A stretch of DNA of 64,000 bases from an uncultured Blautia sp. Lineage in GTDB: Bacteria > Bacillota > Clostridia > Lachnospirales > Lachnospiraceae. Numbering within the stretch: position 1 is the stretch's first letter; each line of letters starts with the position of its first letter. The stretch lies in NCBI GenBank assembly GCA_900553515.1, contig USDN01000007.1, forward strand, positions 1-64,000, in the 5' to 3' direction. The position numbers were made by a program, and so were the translations under genes. Below, in pieces: positions 50,370-59,088 of this stretch. Below the pieces are notes generated by a model. The model was not told the DNA's origin. It ran no database searches and saw only the letters and a program-made list of their open reading frames with translations.

Positions 50370-51632
50370 TCAATGAAAAAAGTCATGAAAAACCTGATCC
50401 ACACACCAGAAAAATGAAATCTCATCTACATTTCTGTCTGCTGTTACAGGATAAGAAGCAACCGTCTCTCCACCCAGACTGCAAGTATAAGTGCCGATCT
50501 GTGTACCCTTTCTGACAGGCGCCTGCAGTTCTTCCTTCAGTTCCAAACTGTAGCTGAGATTTTCTCCTTTTTTCAGAAGAAGTTTTTTCGCTTTGTCTTT
50601 TTCCGATATTGAAACCAGCCCCTGGACAAAAGCATTTTCACCGATATCCGTATTTCTTTCCACACCGTTTTTTACTTCTGCAGTGCAGCTTTCCGGTACT
50701 TTCCAAAGAGGTTCATAAGAAAAATTGCTGTTTCCATATTCAAGGAGCTTTTTGGTATCTTTCCACTTATAAGTTTTATTATTTGGCCATCCACAGCCCA
50801 AAAGTGAAATGATCAGAAGATTTTCTCCCTGTCTGCATGCGCATACATAACAGTATCCTGCATCTCCCGTAAAACCTGTTTTTCCTGACAGTACTCCCTC
50901 CGTCATATCCAACAGGGCATTTGTATTATGAAGAGAAAAAACTCGATTCTTGTTCAGATCAGAAAACGTATATTCTCTGGTTTCTGTGATCTTCAGAAAT
51001 GTTCTGTTCTTTATGGCATATCTCATAATAAGAGCAAGATCCCGTGCCGTTGTATGATGTTTTCCATTTTTATTTTCTGCGTCCAGACCATTGGGTGTGA
51101 TAAAATAGGTATCTGTACATCCTATCTCCTCAGCCTTTTCATTCATCATTTCTGCAAATCCTTCAACAGATCCGCCAATATGCTCTGCAATCGCTACAGC
51201 TGTGTCATTATGGCTCATCAGCATCAGCGAATACAAAAGATCTTCCAGATAATACTGTTCTCCTTCCTCAAGTCCCAGCTGTACATCCGGCTGTGCCGCC
51301 GCTTTGGCAGAAACCATTACATAATCATCGCCTGCCCCATTTTCAAGTGCAAGGATGCAGGTAAGCACCTTGGTCGTACTGGCATTCGGCCTTGGCACAT
51401 CTCCGTCCTTTTCATAAAGCACCCTGCCGGAAACGCCATCCATAAGCACCGCTGACAAAGCATAAAGACTTCCCGGATTTCCTTCTGATACAGGTATATC
51501 TCCGATGTTTTTTTCCATAATCTCTTTTTCCATGAGGATTTCTGCCCGTACATCTTTCCATGTACCGGAGATCCCCCAAAAAAGAATGACAGATGTCAGC
51601 AGAATCTTAAAAACAGCTTGTCTCATATCCAT
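50370..51632 (-). CDS. D-alanyl-D-alanine carboxypeptidase (S11), DacF-like
   Basis: Protein of 420 residues with an N-terminal signal segment (about 1-29). Active-site motifs are SxxK in 'RPNASTTKVLTCILAL', SxN in 'LMLMSHNDTAVAIAEHIGG' and KTG in 'LSGKTGFTGDAGYCYV'. It trims the terminal D-Ala of peptidoglycan stems outside the membrane. The C-terminal ~120 residues are a beta-rich PBP5-like domain. ATG is at 51632 or 51626. A second member of this family is at 55888. A sporulation role (as DacF) is possible but not shown. Confidence 0.92.
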   Translation of the reverse strand: MDMRQAVFKILLTSVILFWGISGTWKDVRAEILMEKEIMEKNIGDIPVSEGNPGSLYALSAVLMDGVSGRVLYEKDGDVPRPNASTTKVLTCILALENGAGDDYVMVSAKAAAQPDVQLGLEEGEQYYLEDLLYSLMLMSHNDTAVAIAEHIGGSVEGFAEMMNEKAEEIGCTDTYFITPNGLDAENKNGKHHTTARDLALIMRYAIKNRTFLKITETREYTFSDLNKNRVFSLHNTNALLDMTEGVLSGKTGFTGDAGYCYVCACRQGENLLIISLLGCGWPNNKTYKWKDTKKLLEYGNSNFSYEPLWKVPESCTAEVKNGVERNTDIGENAFVQGLVSISEKDKAKKLLLKKGENLSYSLELKEELQAPVRKGTQIGTYTCSLGGETVASYPVTADRNVDEISFFWCVDQVFHDFFH

Positions 51633-51708
51633 ACCCCACTTTTTTAATTATAGGATAATTCTATGCGTCTGAATCTGCTTTATTCTGCATTCCATCTGTC
51701 ATATTATT

Positions 51709-52503
51709 TCAGCCATTATAAGTACGGTTCCACCATTTTGAAAGGGGAAGCTCTTCTTTAGAAAGACTGTATAATTCTTCCACATAAGCCGGTGCCTCTT
51801 CCACTGCCTGATCAAAATGCCGATGCAGTTCTTTCACCGGTCCTTCTGACCCGGGCACCGGATCTTTTTCCATAAAAAATTCCAGTGCGGAACGAGACTT
51901 TCTTTTTCCGGCGATCCTGGTGATCAGAGCAACAAGAAAACGCCTTTTTCCTCTGTTGTCATACACCATGGCATTTGTAAGAAATTTCATCATTCTTAAA
52001 GAAACAAGAATATCTCTTGTCCCCAGTCCCGGAAACATTTTACGTATCACCCTTGCATAGGAAACCTTAGGAACAATGCAGTCCGAAGGATAAAAATGAT
52101 ATGGATTTTTATTTGTTTCCAGCATCAGGGTTCTGTCGAACTCTTTTTCAAGAAGTGTATGCGTGATCACCTTGGCTTTTGCCATATCTTCCACATAAGG
52201 ATGGCATACACTGTCCAGAAGATAATGACAGCCAAATCCCAGAAGATACGCAAGAAGCCTTTCATCATCCCGGGACCGCACCATACTCATCCCCCTCAGA
52301 AAAAAAGAGGCGGCTGGCATACTGTGCATTTCTACACCGATACTGCTGACAGAAAGATCTGTCAGATCATAAAAAAGAATATCCGGTCCATGAAGTCCTA
52401 TACGGAACAGATCCCCATTTTTACGGATCACTTTCCGTATTTCCTCAGGGAGCTGTCTATATACTTTTTTTCCAAACAGATCATGGGTATATGTAGTTGG
52501 CAT
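51709..52503 (-). CDS. Zinc-dependent phospholipase C-like protein
   Basis: Protein of 264 residues of the zinc-dependent phospholipase C/S1-P1 nuclease-like family (PF00882). His and Asp residues likely to bind zinc are seen in 'YTHDLFGKKVY', 'RIGLHGPDILFYD', 'EMHSMPAASFF' and 'LLGFGCHYLLDSVCHPYVE'. There is no signal peptide, so it is probably cytoplasmic, unlike secreted toxins. Its natural substrate is unknown. It lies 16 bases after scpB. Confidence 0.85.
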   Translation of the reverse strand: MPTTYTHDLFGKKVYRQLPEEIRKVIRKNGDLFRIGLHGPDILFYDLTDLSVSSIGVEMHSMPAASFFLRGMSMVRSRDDERLLAYLLGFGCHYLLDSVCHPYVEDMAKAKVITHTLLEKEFDRTLMLETNKNPYHFYPSDCIVPKVSYARVIRKMFPGLGTRDILVSLRMMKFLTNAMVYDNRGKRRFLVALITRIAGKRKSRSALEFFMEKDPVPGSEGPVKELHRHFDQAVEEAPAYVEELYSLSKEELPLSKWWNRTYNG

Positions 52504-52519
52504 AAATATCTTTCCTTTC

Positions 52520-53089
52520 TTATACGTCCAGCCTGAGCTGGATTTCCTCTTCTGCCTCTGCTTTAAAATCTTCCATCTGTACAGGATCCATCACAGGCAG
52601 TTCGTCTATTGCCTGCACTCCGAAAGAGCGCAGGAATTCTTCTGTAGTACCAAAAAGAATGGGACGTCCCGGCGCATCCAGTCTCCCAAGTTCTTTTACC
52701 AGTTCATATTCTACCAGTTTATTGATCGCGTGATCACATTTTACACCGCGGATCTTTTCTATCTCCGCCTTTGTAACCGGCTGTTTATAGGCAATGATCG
52801 AAAGGGTTTCCAACATAACATCCGAAAGAGCTGGCTTCTGCGGATGCATGGCGATCTGGATCAGATTATCATAATATTCTTTTTTTGTGCACATCTGATA
52901 AGACTGTTCCAGTTCAATGATCTGGATCCCTCTGTCTTCCTCTTCATATCGTTCCATCATATGGTGGATCAGCTTTCTGGTAGTATCTTTATCCTGACCT
53001 ACCGCCTCGGCAATTCGAGAAAGTTCCACGGAATCTCCCATAGCAAAAAGAATGGCTTCAATTGCTGCTTCTGTTCTTTTTATTCCCAT
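52520..53089 (-). CDS. scpB: Segregation and condensation protein B
   Basis: Protein of 189 residues. ScpB, a winged-helix kleisin-associated subunit, joins ScpA and SMC in chromosome condensation. 'RTEAAIEAILFAMGDSVELSRIAEAVGQD' and 'LSDVMLETLSIIAYKQPVTKAEIEKIRGVKCD' are family features. ATG at 53089 is preferred because GAGGAG stands a few bases before it; the ATG at 53101, four codons earlier, is the other option. It is 5-17 bases after scpA. Confidence 0.95.
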   Translation of the reverse strand: MGIKRTEAAIEAILFAMGDSVELSRIAEAVGQDKDTTRKLIHHMMERYEEEDRGIQIIELEQSYQMCTKKEYYDNLIQIAMHPQKPALSDVMLETLSIIAYKQPVTKAEIEKIRGVKCDHAINKLVEYELVKELGRLDAPGRPILFGTTEEFLRSFGVQAIDELPVMDPVQMEDFKAEAEEEIQLRLDV

Positions 53090-53106
53090 AATTCTCCTCA
53101 TTCCAG

Positions 53107-53892
53107 TTATTCATCCGCAAATTCTGTCAGATGTCTCCAGGTTTTCGGGTCTTCTTTGACTTCAACCTGTATATCATCAAATAACGCTTCCTGCTCTACA
53201 TGGATGTATCCCATCTTCATCAGCTCAAGGATCGATAAAAATGTCACGATCACCTGAATACGAGATGTTTGTCCCTCCAGCAGTTTCCGAAAGCTGAATC
53301 TGCGATGACTGGCTGCATATTCTTTCATTTCCAGCATTTTATCCGAAAGACTGACTTCCTCCTTTTCGATCGTTCCGAATTTACTTCGGATAGGATCGAT
53401 CTTTGCCTCCTGTTTTTTCAGGATGGATTTATAAATCTGATTCAGTTTTTCCAGGGTAAGAGAGGCAAGCAGCTCCTGAGGATCTACCGGCTCCCGGTAT
53501 TTCAGCACTTCTCCGGGAATTGTCGCTTTTTTATAAAACACTCCCGCTGCTCCATCTAATTTATCTTTCAGCTCATAGGACATATACTTATACATTTTGT
53601 ATTCCAAAAGTTTTTGCACAAGTTCCTCTCTTGGATCCTCTTCCTGGCCTTCCTCATTTACTTCTCTTGGAAGAAGCATTTTACATTTGATGTCCAGAAG
53701 CGTGGCAGCCATTACAAGAAATTCACTCATCGTTCCCAGATCTTCTGTTTCCATTCCATGGATATACTCCATATATTGATCTGTAATCTCCACGATCGGA
53801 ATATCATAAATATCAATCTTATTTTTTTCTATCAGATGAAGGAGCAGGTCCAATGGTCCTTCAAACACATTGATCTTAACAGATATCGCCAT
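53107..53892 (-). CDS. scpA: Segregation and condensation protein A
   Basis: Protein of 261 residues, the kleisin of the SMC-ScpAB complex. The N-terminal 'VFEGPLDLLLHLIEKNKIDIYDIPIVEITDQYMEYI' and the C-terminal winged helix ('VIVTFLSILELMKMGYIHVEQEALFDDI') are diagnostic. It overlaps the metallophosphoesterase gene by 17 bases and is followed by scpB, the usual order in Firmicutes. Confidence 0.97.
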   Translation of the reverse strand: MAISVKINVFEGPLDLLLHLIEKNKIDIYDIPIVEITDQYMEYIHGMETEDLGTMSEFLVMAATLLDIKCKMLLPREVNEEGQEEDPREELVQKLLEYKMYKYMSYELKDKLDGAAGVFYKKATIPGEVLKYREPVDPQELLASLTLEKLNQIYKSILKKQEAKIDPIRSKFGTIEKEEVSLSDKMLEMKEYAASHRRFSFRKLLEGQTSRIQVIVTFLSILELMKMGYIHVEQEALFDDIQVEVKEDPKTWRHLTEFADE

Positions 53893-54718
53893 CTTCTGTA
53901 TGTTCTCCTGTTTTTCTGTTTATTCCTGCAGGAATCAGCTCCACCAAGATCAGTTCCCGCGGATTATTGATCCGAAGAGGGACCGTATGCTCTCCCAGCC
54001 CCGCACTGACCAGCATATGCTTATCTTTTCTGTGAAAATCCCCGCAGCAGTATGGCGGAAGAAACAGATACTGCGGACATGCCAGTCCATGGTGCTCGCT
54101 AAGTCTCAGTACTCCGCCATGGTAATGCCCTGATACAGTAAGATCCGCTCCCCATTGAAAATAAGCATCTCCATATTTCGGATTATGAGCCAGTAATACG
54201 GAAACTCCATATTCGGAAGATCTTCCGATCAGTTTTTCCATCACTTCCTGATCCGGATAGGGGGATGCAGGTTTCCTGTAATATTCCATAGGAAGTTCCA
54301 GACCATAAAAAACAAAATCTGTTCCCTTAATCTCCATAAAAATATGCTCATTGTGAAGAAAACAGACACCGGCGTTTGTCAGTACCCGTTCATAATTTTT
54401 ATATTTTTCTGAAGTCTCCGGATTCATCAGCATTTTATTTTCATGATTTCCCATAACATAAAATACCGGAAGGCTGTTAGCAAGCCGACAGAAAAAGCCG
54501 GCGACCGCCGCAGCCGAAAAAGGGTCTGAACTTACCACCATATCTCCCGCAACAAGGACGGCATCTGCTCCGGCTGATTCGATAGCCTGAAAAAGTTCCT
54601 GGTTTTCCTTTCCAAACACAAATCCATGAAGATCTGCAAGGACGGCCATTCGTACACATTGGCCTCCCTTCAGCTTTTCCATTCGGATCTGATATGTTTT
54701 TGTTCTGAATGTTTTCAT
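53876..54718 (-). CDS. Metallophosphoesterase (YkuE/YaeI-like)
   Basis: Protein of 280 residues of the calcineurin-like phosphoesterase family. The metal-binding signature is seen in order: 'AVLADLHG' (Dx H), 'VLVAGDMVVSS' (GD), 'VMGNHENKM' (GNHE), 'LLAHNPKYG' (H) and 'TVSGHYHGGVLRL' (GHxH). No clear signal peptide or membrane anchor is seen, so it is probably cytoplasmic. Related proteins include UDP-diacylglucosamine or phospholipid phosphohydrolases; the substrate here is unknown. It is 17 bases after the molybdopterin-binding protein gene. Confidence 0.88.
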   Translation of the reverse strand: MKTFRTKTYQIRMEKLKGGQCVRMAVLADLHGFVFGKENQELFQAIESAGADAVLVAGDMVVSSDPFSAAAVAGFFCRLANSLPVFYVMGNHENKMLMNPETSEKYKNYERVLTNAGVCFLHNEHIFMEIKGTDFVFYGLELPMEYYRKPASPYPDQEVMEKLIGRSSEYGVSVLLAHNPKYGDAYFQWGADLTVSGHYHGGVLRLSEHHGLACPQYLFLPPYCCGDFHRKDKHMLVSAGLGEHTVPLRINNPRELILVELIPAGINRKTGEHTEDGDIC

Positions 54719-54735
54719 ACTTCTCCCCTGGCGTT

Positions 54736-55764
54736 TTATTTACCAAATCCACAATTAGGAAAAGTACAGCTCTCGCAGTTGAGACAGAGACCGCCTTCTC
54801 CATATGCTGCGATCTCTTCCCGGGTAACCGGGTCATCCGCCATAACTCTTGGCAGGATCAGATCAAATACTGTCCGTCTGGCATACATGACACAGCCCGG
54901 AAGCCCAAGCACAGGAATCCTTCTTCCTTCTCTTTGAATATATGCCAAAAGCAGCATAGCTCCGGGAAGCACAGGCGCTCCATAAGTTACAATATCCGCT
55001 CCTGTGTCCTTGATCGCGCCCGGTGTACGATCATCAGGATCTACACTCATCCCTCCGCTGCAGATCACCATATCCGCACCTTCGTCAATAAATCTCAGGA
55101 TATCTCCTGTAATCTGTTCTCTTTCATCTCCGGGAAGCGACTGCCCCAGGATCTCGCAGGGATATTCTGAAAGTTTATCTCTCAGAACAGGGGTAAACGT
55201 ATCTTTGATCAGTCCCTTTTTTACTTCACTTCCGGTTGTGACGATACCTGCTCTTTTTTTCCGGAACGGCAAAATGGAAAACAAGGGCTTCTCTCCGGCT
55301 TCCTGAACCGCTCTGTCCATCTTTTCTTTTTCGATGACCAACGGAATGATCCTGGTACCGGCAATCTTATCCCCTTTGTGTACCGGAAAATCTCCATGGC
55401 GAGAGGCGATCATCATCTCTCCCAGACTGTTCACTGACACAAGAGCCTCTCTGCGTATTTTTAAAAGTCCGTCACAATCAGCAACCAGCTCAATCTTTCC
55501 CTCTTTTACTTCTGTGCCATACATATGATCCCCGGCACAGATATCATATAAAATCTGCGCTGCCTCATTTTCGTGAAGGATACCTTCCTGTTTTTCCCAT
55601 ACATAAAGATGTTCCTTTCCCACCGACAAAAGTGCCGGAATATCCTCCTCTCTCACCACATGACCTTTTTTAAAAAGCACACCTTTTTTTTCATCTTTTA
55701 TGATCTGCGTGATATCATGACAAAGAACATGACCTACCGCATCTTCTGTTCTGATTTCTCTCAT
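54736..55764 (-). CDS. Molybdopterin-binding (MoaB/MogA-like) domain protein with C-terminal Cys tail
   Basis: Protein of 342 residues. An N-terminal region (about 1-130) has repeats like the MoeA linker ('EDAVGHVLCHDITQII', 'FKKGHVVREEDIPALLSVG'). The MoCF domain follows with 'AGIVTTGSEVKKGLIKDTFTPVL', 'ICSGGMSVDPDDRTPGAI' and 'GAPVLPGAMLLLAY'. The last ~17 residues hold four cysteines ('CLNCESCTFPNCGFGK'), as in a small metal site. No other molybdenum cofactor gene is near, so its role in cofactor synthesis is uncertain. A strong promoter lies at 55812-55841. Confidence 0.85.
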   Translation of the reverse strand: MREIRTEDAVGHVLCHDITQIIKDEKKGVLFKKGHVVREEDIPALLSVGKEHLYVWEKQEGILHENEAAQILYDICAGDHMYGTEVKEGKIELVADCDGLLKIRREALVSVNSLGEMMIASRHGDFPVHKGDKIAGTRIIPLVIEKEKMDRAVQEAGEKPLFSILPFRKKRAGIVTTGSEVKKGLIKDTFTPVLRDKLSEYPCEILGQSLPGDEREQITGDILRFIDEGADMVICSGGMSVDPDDRTPGAIKDTGADIVTYGAPVLPGAMLLLAYIQREGRRIPVLGLPGCVMYARRTVFDLILPRVMADDPVTREEIAAYGEGGLCLNCESCTFPNCGFGK

Positions 55765-55811
55765 TTATTTCATTCCTCTCAAAAACTTTGACAATTGTTT
55801 ATTTGAAGTTT

Positions 55812-55841
55812 ATTATACCCCTCAGCACTGCTCTTTGTCAA
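55812..55841 (-). promoter_or_regulatory. Sigma-A promoter of the molybdopterin-binding protein operon
   Basis: On the minus strand TTGACA (55841-55836) and TATAAT (55817-55812) are both perfect and are 18 bases apart, about 48 bases before the ATG. It probably also drives the metallophosphoesterase-scpA-scpB genes. Confidence 0.8.
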
Positions 55842-55887
55842 AAAAATCGTACTCTTTTCAAACTGTCCTCCTCCTGTTTTATGTGAT

Positions 55888-57069
55888 CTAAAGGCAAAAA
55901 ATCTCTGCCACATTTTTCAGGCAATCCATATAATCAGCCTTTGAAATACTTTTTCCATAAATGACGGATACCCTTCCAATCTCTTTATTATCCTGACTGT
56001 AGATTATTTCACCGGCCTTCTGTCCTTTTTTTACAGGTGCTTCAACACTTTTCGGGAGTTTCAGATTTTTCCGGATATTTTCCAACCCACTGCCATCTGT
56101 ACTGAGATAGCGAAACTGTTTTTCATAAACAAGAGAAACTGTTTTTTCTTTTCCCTTCTTTACTGAAATCTCCGGAAGTTTTACAGGAGCATCATCTTTA
56201 TACAGACAACATTTGGAAAACCCCTGATCCAAAAGAACAGACGCATCCTTTATCCTGGATTTTGAATCCGGCGCTGCCATCACTACTGCGATCATTGTAA
56301 TATCATTTTGCTGTGCCACAGCCGAAAGACAGAATTTTGCCTTACTGGTACTTCCCGTTTTAAGACCTACACACCCTTTATATGTCCGCAGAAGCCGATT
56401 GGTATTTGACAGACCGAATTCCTTTGTCCCCTGTCTGGTCGTATGTAAAATAGTGTCCATCCACACAGAAGAATATTTCAGTATCTGAGGATATTTGTTG
56501 ATCAATTCCCGGCTCATAAGGGCGATATCATAAGCAGACGTATAATGTCCATCTGAATCTGTAAGCCCACAGCAATCTTCAAAATGAGTATTATTCATCC
56601 CAAGCCCTGCCGCACGCTTATTCATCTCTTTTACAAATTCCTGCTCATTTCCCGAAATATGTTCTGCCATGGCTACACTGGCATCATTTCCCGAAGCGAT
56701 CACAATACATTTGATCATGGTCTCTACTGTCTGCTCTTCTCCCTCTTCCAGAAAAACCTGAGATCCTCCCATGGATTTTGCATAAGCACTCGTGATGACT
56801 TTATCCTCCATTTTCAGACTGCCGCTTTCCAGCTGGTCAAAAATAAGAAGCAGAGTCATAATTTTGGTCACACTGGCGGGACTTCTTCTTACATCTTTTT
56901 CTTTTTGAGAAATCACAGTTCCGGTCTCTGCTTCCATCAGTACATATTCCGGTGCAGTGATCACAGGTTCTTCCTTTTCTGTCTCTGCATATACTGCTGC
57001 TGTCTGTAAAAAAACTGTGCCCAGCAAAAGAAACCATACACAAAAAAAGTTCCTCCATTTATAAGTCAT
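55888..57069 (-). CDS. D-alanyl-D-alanine carboxypeptidase (S11 family), second copy
   Basis: Protein of 393 residues with a signal peptide (about 1-28, ending 'QTAAVYAETE'). Motifs are SxxK in 'RSPASVTKIMTLLLIF', SxN as 'SGN' in 'IVIASGNDASVAMAEHISGN' and KTG in 'VGLKTGSTSKAKF'. The C-terminal ~115 residues form the PBP5-like beta domain. ATG at 57069 has GGGAGG seven bases before it; the ATG at 57084 is inside that site. It lies between cls and the molybdopterin-binding protein gene. Confidence 0.92.
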   Translation of the reverse strand: MTYKWRNFFCVWFLLLGTVFLQTAAVYAETEKEEPVITAPEYVLMEAETGTVISQKEKDVRRSPASVTKIMTLLLIFDQLESGSLKMEDKVITSAYAKSMGGSQVFLEEGEEQTVETMIKCIVIASGNDASVAMAEHISGNEQEFVKEMNKRAAGLGMNNTHFEDCCGLTDSDGHYTSAYDIALMSRELINKYPQILKYSSVWMDTILHTTRQGTKEFGLSNTNRLLRTYKGCVGLKTGSTSKAKFCLSAVAQQNDITMIAVVMAAPDSKSRIKDASVLLDQGFSKCCLYKDDAPVKLPEISVKKGKEKTVSLVYEKQFRYLSTDGSGLENIRKNLKLPKSVEAPVKKGQKAGEIIYSQDNKEIGRVSVIYGKSISKADYMDCLKNVAEIFCL

Positions 57070-57140
57070 AGATAGTCCTCCCATAGGGGTATTCTATTCT
57101 ATTCTAAATGGAGAAACATAAAAATATGACAGTTTCTGTT

Positions 57141-58703
57141 TTACAATAAAGGGGCAAAAGCCCTTAAAAAACTCTGAAACCCTCGGATAACAATATTTCT
57201 GTTTTTGCAGAAATCAATACTGATCGGCTCACAATAATGCATAGTTTCCAAAAAATCATCCAGAATATCCTGGATCACTTTATTCTTATAAATCCAGACA
57301 CCATCTTCAAAATGAAGATACAGACTGCGATAATCCAGGTTTATCGTACCTACTACAGCAATCTCATCATCACAGACAAAAGACTTTGCGTGGAGAAATC
57401 CAGGCTGATATTCATAAATCTTTACCCCTGCTTCTATCAGCTGTTCATAAAAAGACTGCGTAAGCAAAAATACCATTTTTTTATCCGGAACTCCGGGAGT
57501 CATGATCCTTACGTCCACCCCTCCCTTTGCCGCAAGACAGAGAGCCGTCATCATTTCATTGTCAATAATCAGATAGGGGGTACAGATATATACATATTTT
57601 TTTGCACGGTTTATGATATTCAGGTAAATATTTTCACCCAATACCTCTCCATCCAAAGGTGTATCACTAAAAGGCTGTATAAAGCCGCTGCCTGAAAATT
57701 CCTCCGGATGAAATGTATGAGGAAAATAACGTTCATAATCGATAGGCTCTCTGATTCCGTTGATCACATTCCACATGTGAAGAAACATAATGGTCATATT
57801 CCAGACCGCCTCGCCCCTCAGCACAACAGCTGTATCCTTCCAGTGACCGAAGCGCTCTTTCTGGTTGATATATTCATCTGCCAGATTTATACCGCCTGTA
57901 AAGCCTGTTTTTCCATCGATCACGCAGATTTTACGATGATCGCGGTTGTTCTGGATAATATTAAGTACCGGGCGGAAAGGATTGAACACTCTGCATCTGA
58001 TTCCTTTTTCTTCCAAAAAACGATCATATTTATGAGGGAGCGTCGTAAGGCATCCAAATCCATCATAGATCAGCCTGACATCTACACCTTCCGCCGCCTT
58101 TTTTTCCAGAATATCCAGGATCGTGCGCCACATTACCCCGTCATTAATAATAAAATATTCAATATAGATATAATGCTCCGCCTGTTCCAGCTCACGGACC
58201 AGCACCGGAAACATGTCATCTCCCACCTGAAAATATTCTGCCTCGGTATGCTCATGAGCAGGAAAGGCAGAAAGGCGGCAGATATATTCTGACTGAACCG
58301 CTGCAGAAGGATCCTCTGCATCTATCTTCTCGTATATTTCCGGATCCGCCTGGAGGTAAGGTAGGCTTTCCTTGCGTATCTTTTCATACTGTATCTGCAT
58401 ATAATCAGCAATACGTGACTGACCAAAAAGCATATACAGCAAAAGTCCAAAAACAGGAAAAGCCATGATCAGCATGGTCCATCCCAGCTTATAGGAAGGA
58501 TTTATCCTTTTGTTCAGGATCCAGAGCACAGCGATTAAACTGACCACTGTAATCGCCAGAGAAATATATTTGGAGTACTCCGCCAGTTTCCACACCAAAA
58601 GAAACAGCCATACCAGCTGCACAAGCATGGCAAGAACCACATAGAAAATTCTGTTAAATAAAAGCTTCAGCGCTTTTTTCAAAAACATGATGATATAACT
58701 CAT
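57141..58703 (-). CDS. cls: Cardiolipin synthase
   Basis: Protein of 520 residues. Two or three N-terminal membrane helices (about 12-85, 'VVLAMLVQLVWLFLLVWKLA', 'LAITVVSLIAVLWIL') precede two phospholipase D domains. The HKD motifs are in 'NNRDHRKICVIDGKTGFTGG' and 'LHAKSFVCDDEIAVVGTINLD'. It makes cardiolipin from two phosphatidylglycerol molecules in the membrane. It lies after the rpsU terminator. Confidence 0.95.
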   Translation of the reverse strand: MSYIIMFLKKALKLLFNRIFYVVLAMLVQLVWLFLLVWKLAEYSKYISLAITVVSLIAVLWILNKRINPSYKLGWTMLIMAFPVFGLLLYMLFGQSRIADYMQIQYEKIRKESLPYLQADPEIYEKIDAEDPSAAVQSEYICRLSAFPAHEHTEAEYFQVGDDMFPVLVRELEQAEHYIYIEYFIINDGVMWRTILDILEKKAAEGVDVRLIYDGFGCLTTLPHKYDRFLEEKGIRCRVFNPFRPVLNIIQNNRDHRKICVIDGKTGFTGGINLADEYINQKERFGHWKDTAVVLRGEAVWNMTIMFLHMWNVINGIREPIDYERYFPHTFHPEEFSGSGFIQPFSDTPLDGEVLGENIYLNIINRAKKYVYICTPYLIIDNEMMTALCLAAKGGVDVRIMTPGVPDKKMVFLLTQSFYEQLIEAGVKIYEYQPGFLHAKSFVCDDEIAVVGTINLDYRSLYLHFEDGVWIYKNKVIQDILDDFLETMHYCEPISIDFCKNRNIVIRGFQSFLRAFAPLL

Positions 58704-58720
58704 TCCAGCTCTCCAGATTT

Positions 58721-58754
58721 AAAAATCCCTGACAACTAAATGCCAGGGATTTTT
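58721..58754 (-). terminator. Terminator of rpsU
   Basis: A perfect 11-bp stem, AAAAATCCCTG (58721-58731) with CAGGGATTTTT (58744-58754), lies just past the rpsU stop; the T-run follows on the minus strand. Confidence 0.85.
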
Positions 58755-58762
58755 GCGCACAA

Positions 58763-58939
58763 TTAATTATATTTACGTTTTCTTGCGGCTTCAGATTTTT
58801 TCTTACGACGAACGCTTGGTTTCTCGTAATGCTCTCTTTTGCGGATTTCCTGCTGGATACCTGCTTTTGCACAGCTTCTCTTGAATCTGCGAAGAGCGCT
58901 ATCTAAAGTCTCGTTCTCTTTTACGATAACGTTTGACAT
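58763..58939 (-). CDS. rpsU: 30S ribosomal protein S21
   Basis: Protein of 58 residues, starting 'MSNVIVKENETLDSALRRFKR' and ending in the basic 'RRKKKSEAARKRKYN', both typical of bS21. The ATG at 58939 is chosen for this N-terminus; a longer frame to 59047 would run through the leader and promoter and is rejected. Candidate ribosome sites are GGAGG 14 bases and AGGTG about eight bases upstream. An inverted repeat precedes them in the leader. Confidence 0.97.
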   Translation of the reverse strand: MSNVIVKENETLDSALRRFKRSCAKAGIQQEIRKREHYEKPSVRRKKKSEAARKRKYN

Positions 58940-58961
58940 AGACTCACACCTAACCTCCCTC

Positions 58962-58990
58962 CAGTTGTAGATTGTGCTAAAATACAACTG
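58962..58990 (-). promoter_or_regulatory. Hairpin in the rpsU leader
   Basis: CAGTTGTA (58962-58969) pairs with TACAACTG (58983-58990) immediately upstream of the purine-rich ribosome site. It could affect translation of rpsU; no match to a known regulatory RNA is claimed. Confidence 0.45.
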
Positions 58991-59017
58991 TCTGGGTATT
59001 TTTCTTGCACGAGTTAT

Positions 59018-59047
59018 ATTATATATCATAGGCTCGACTTTCGTCAA
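59018..59047 (-). promoter_or_regulatory. Promoter of rpsU
   Basis: On the minus strand TTGACG (59047-59042) and TATAAT (59023-59018) are 18 bases apart, about 80 bases before the ATG. It lies between alaS and rpsU, so rpsU is expressed independently of alaS. Confidence 0.75.
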
Positions 59048-59088
59048 CAGCTTTTGGTTAATTTTGCAAAATATTTTTTAACTTTTCT

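Noticed and set aside
51647..51652. TATAAT on the minus strand before the carboxypeptidase gene at 50370
   Set aside because: No acceptable -35 box at 16-18 bases; a promoter is likely in this gap but cannot be placed.
57095..57115. Three tandem ATTCT units upstream of the second carboxypeptidase gene
   Set aside because: Too short to call a repeat element; no further copies are seen in the window.
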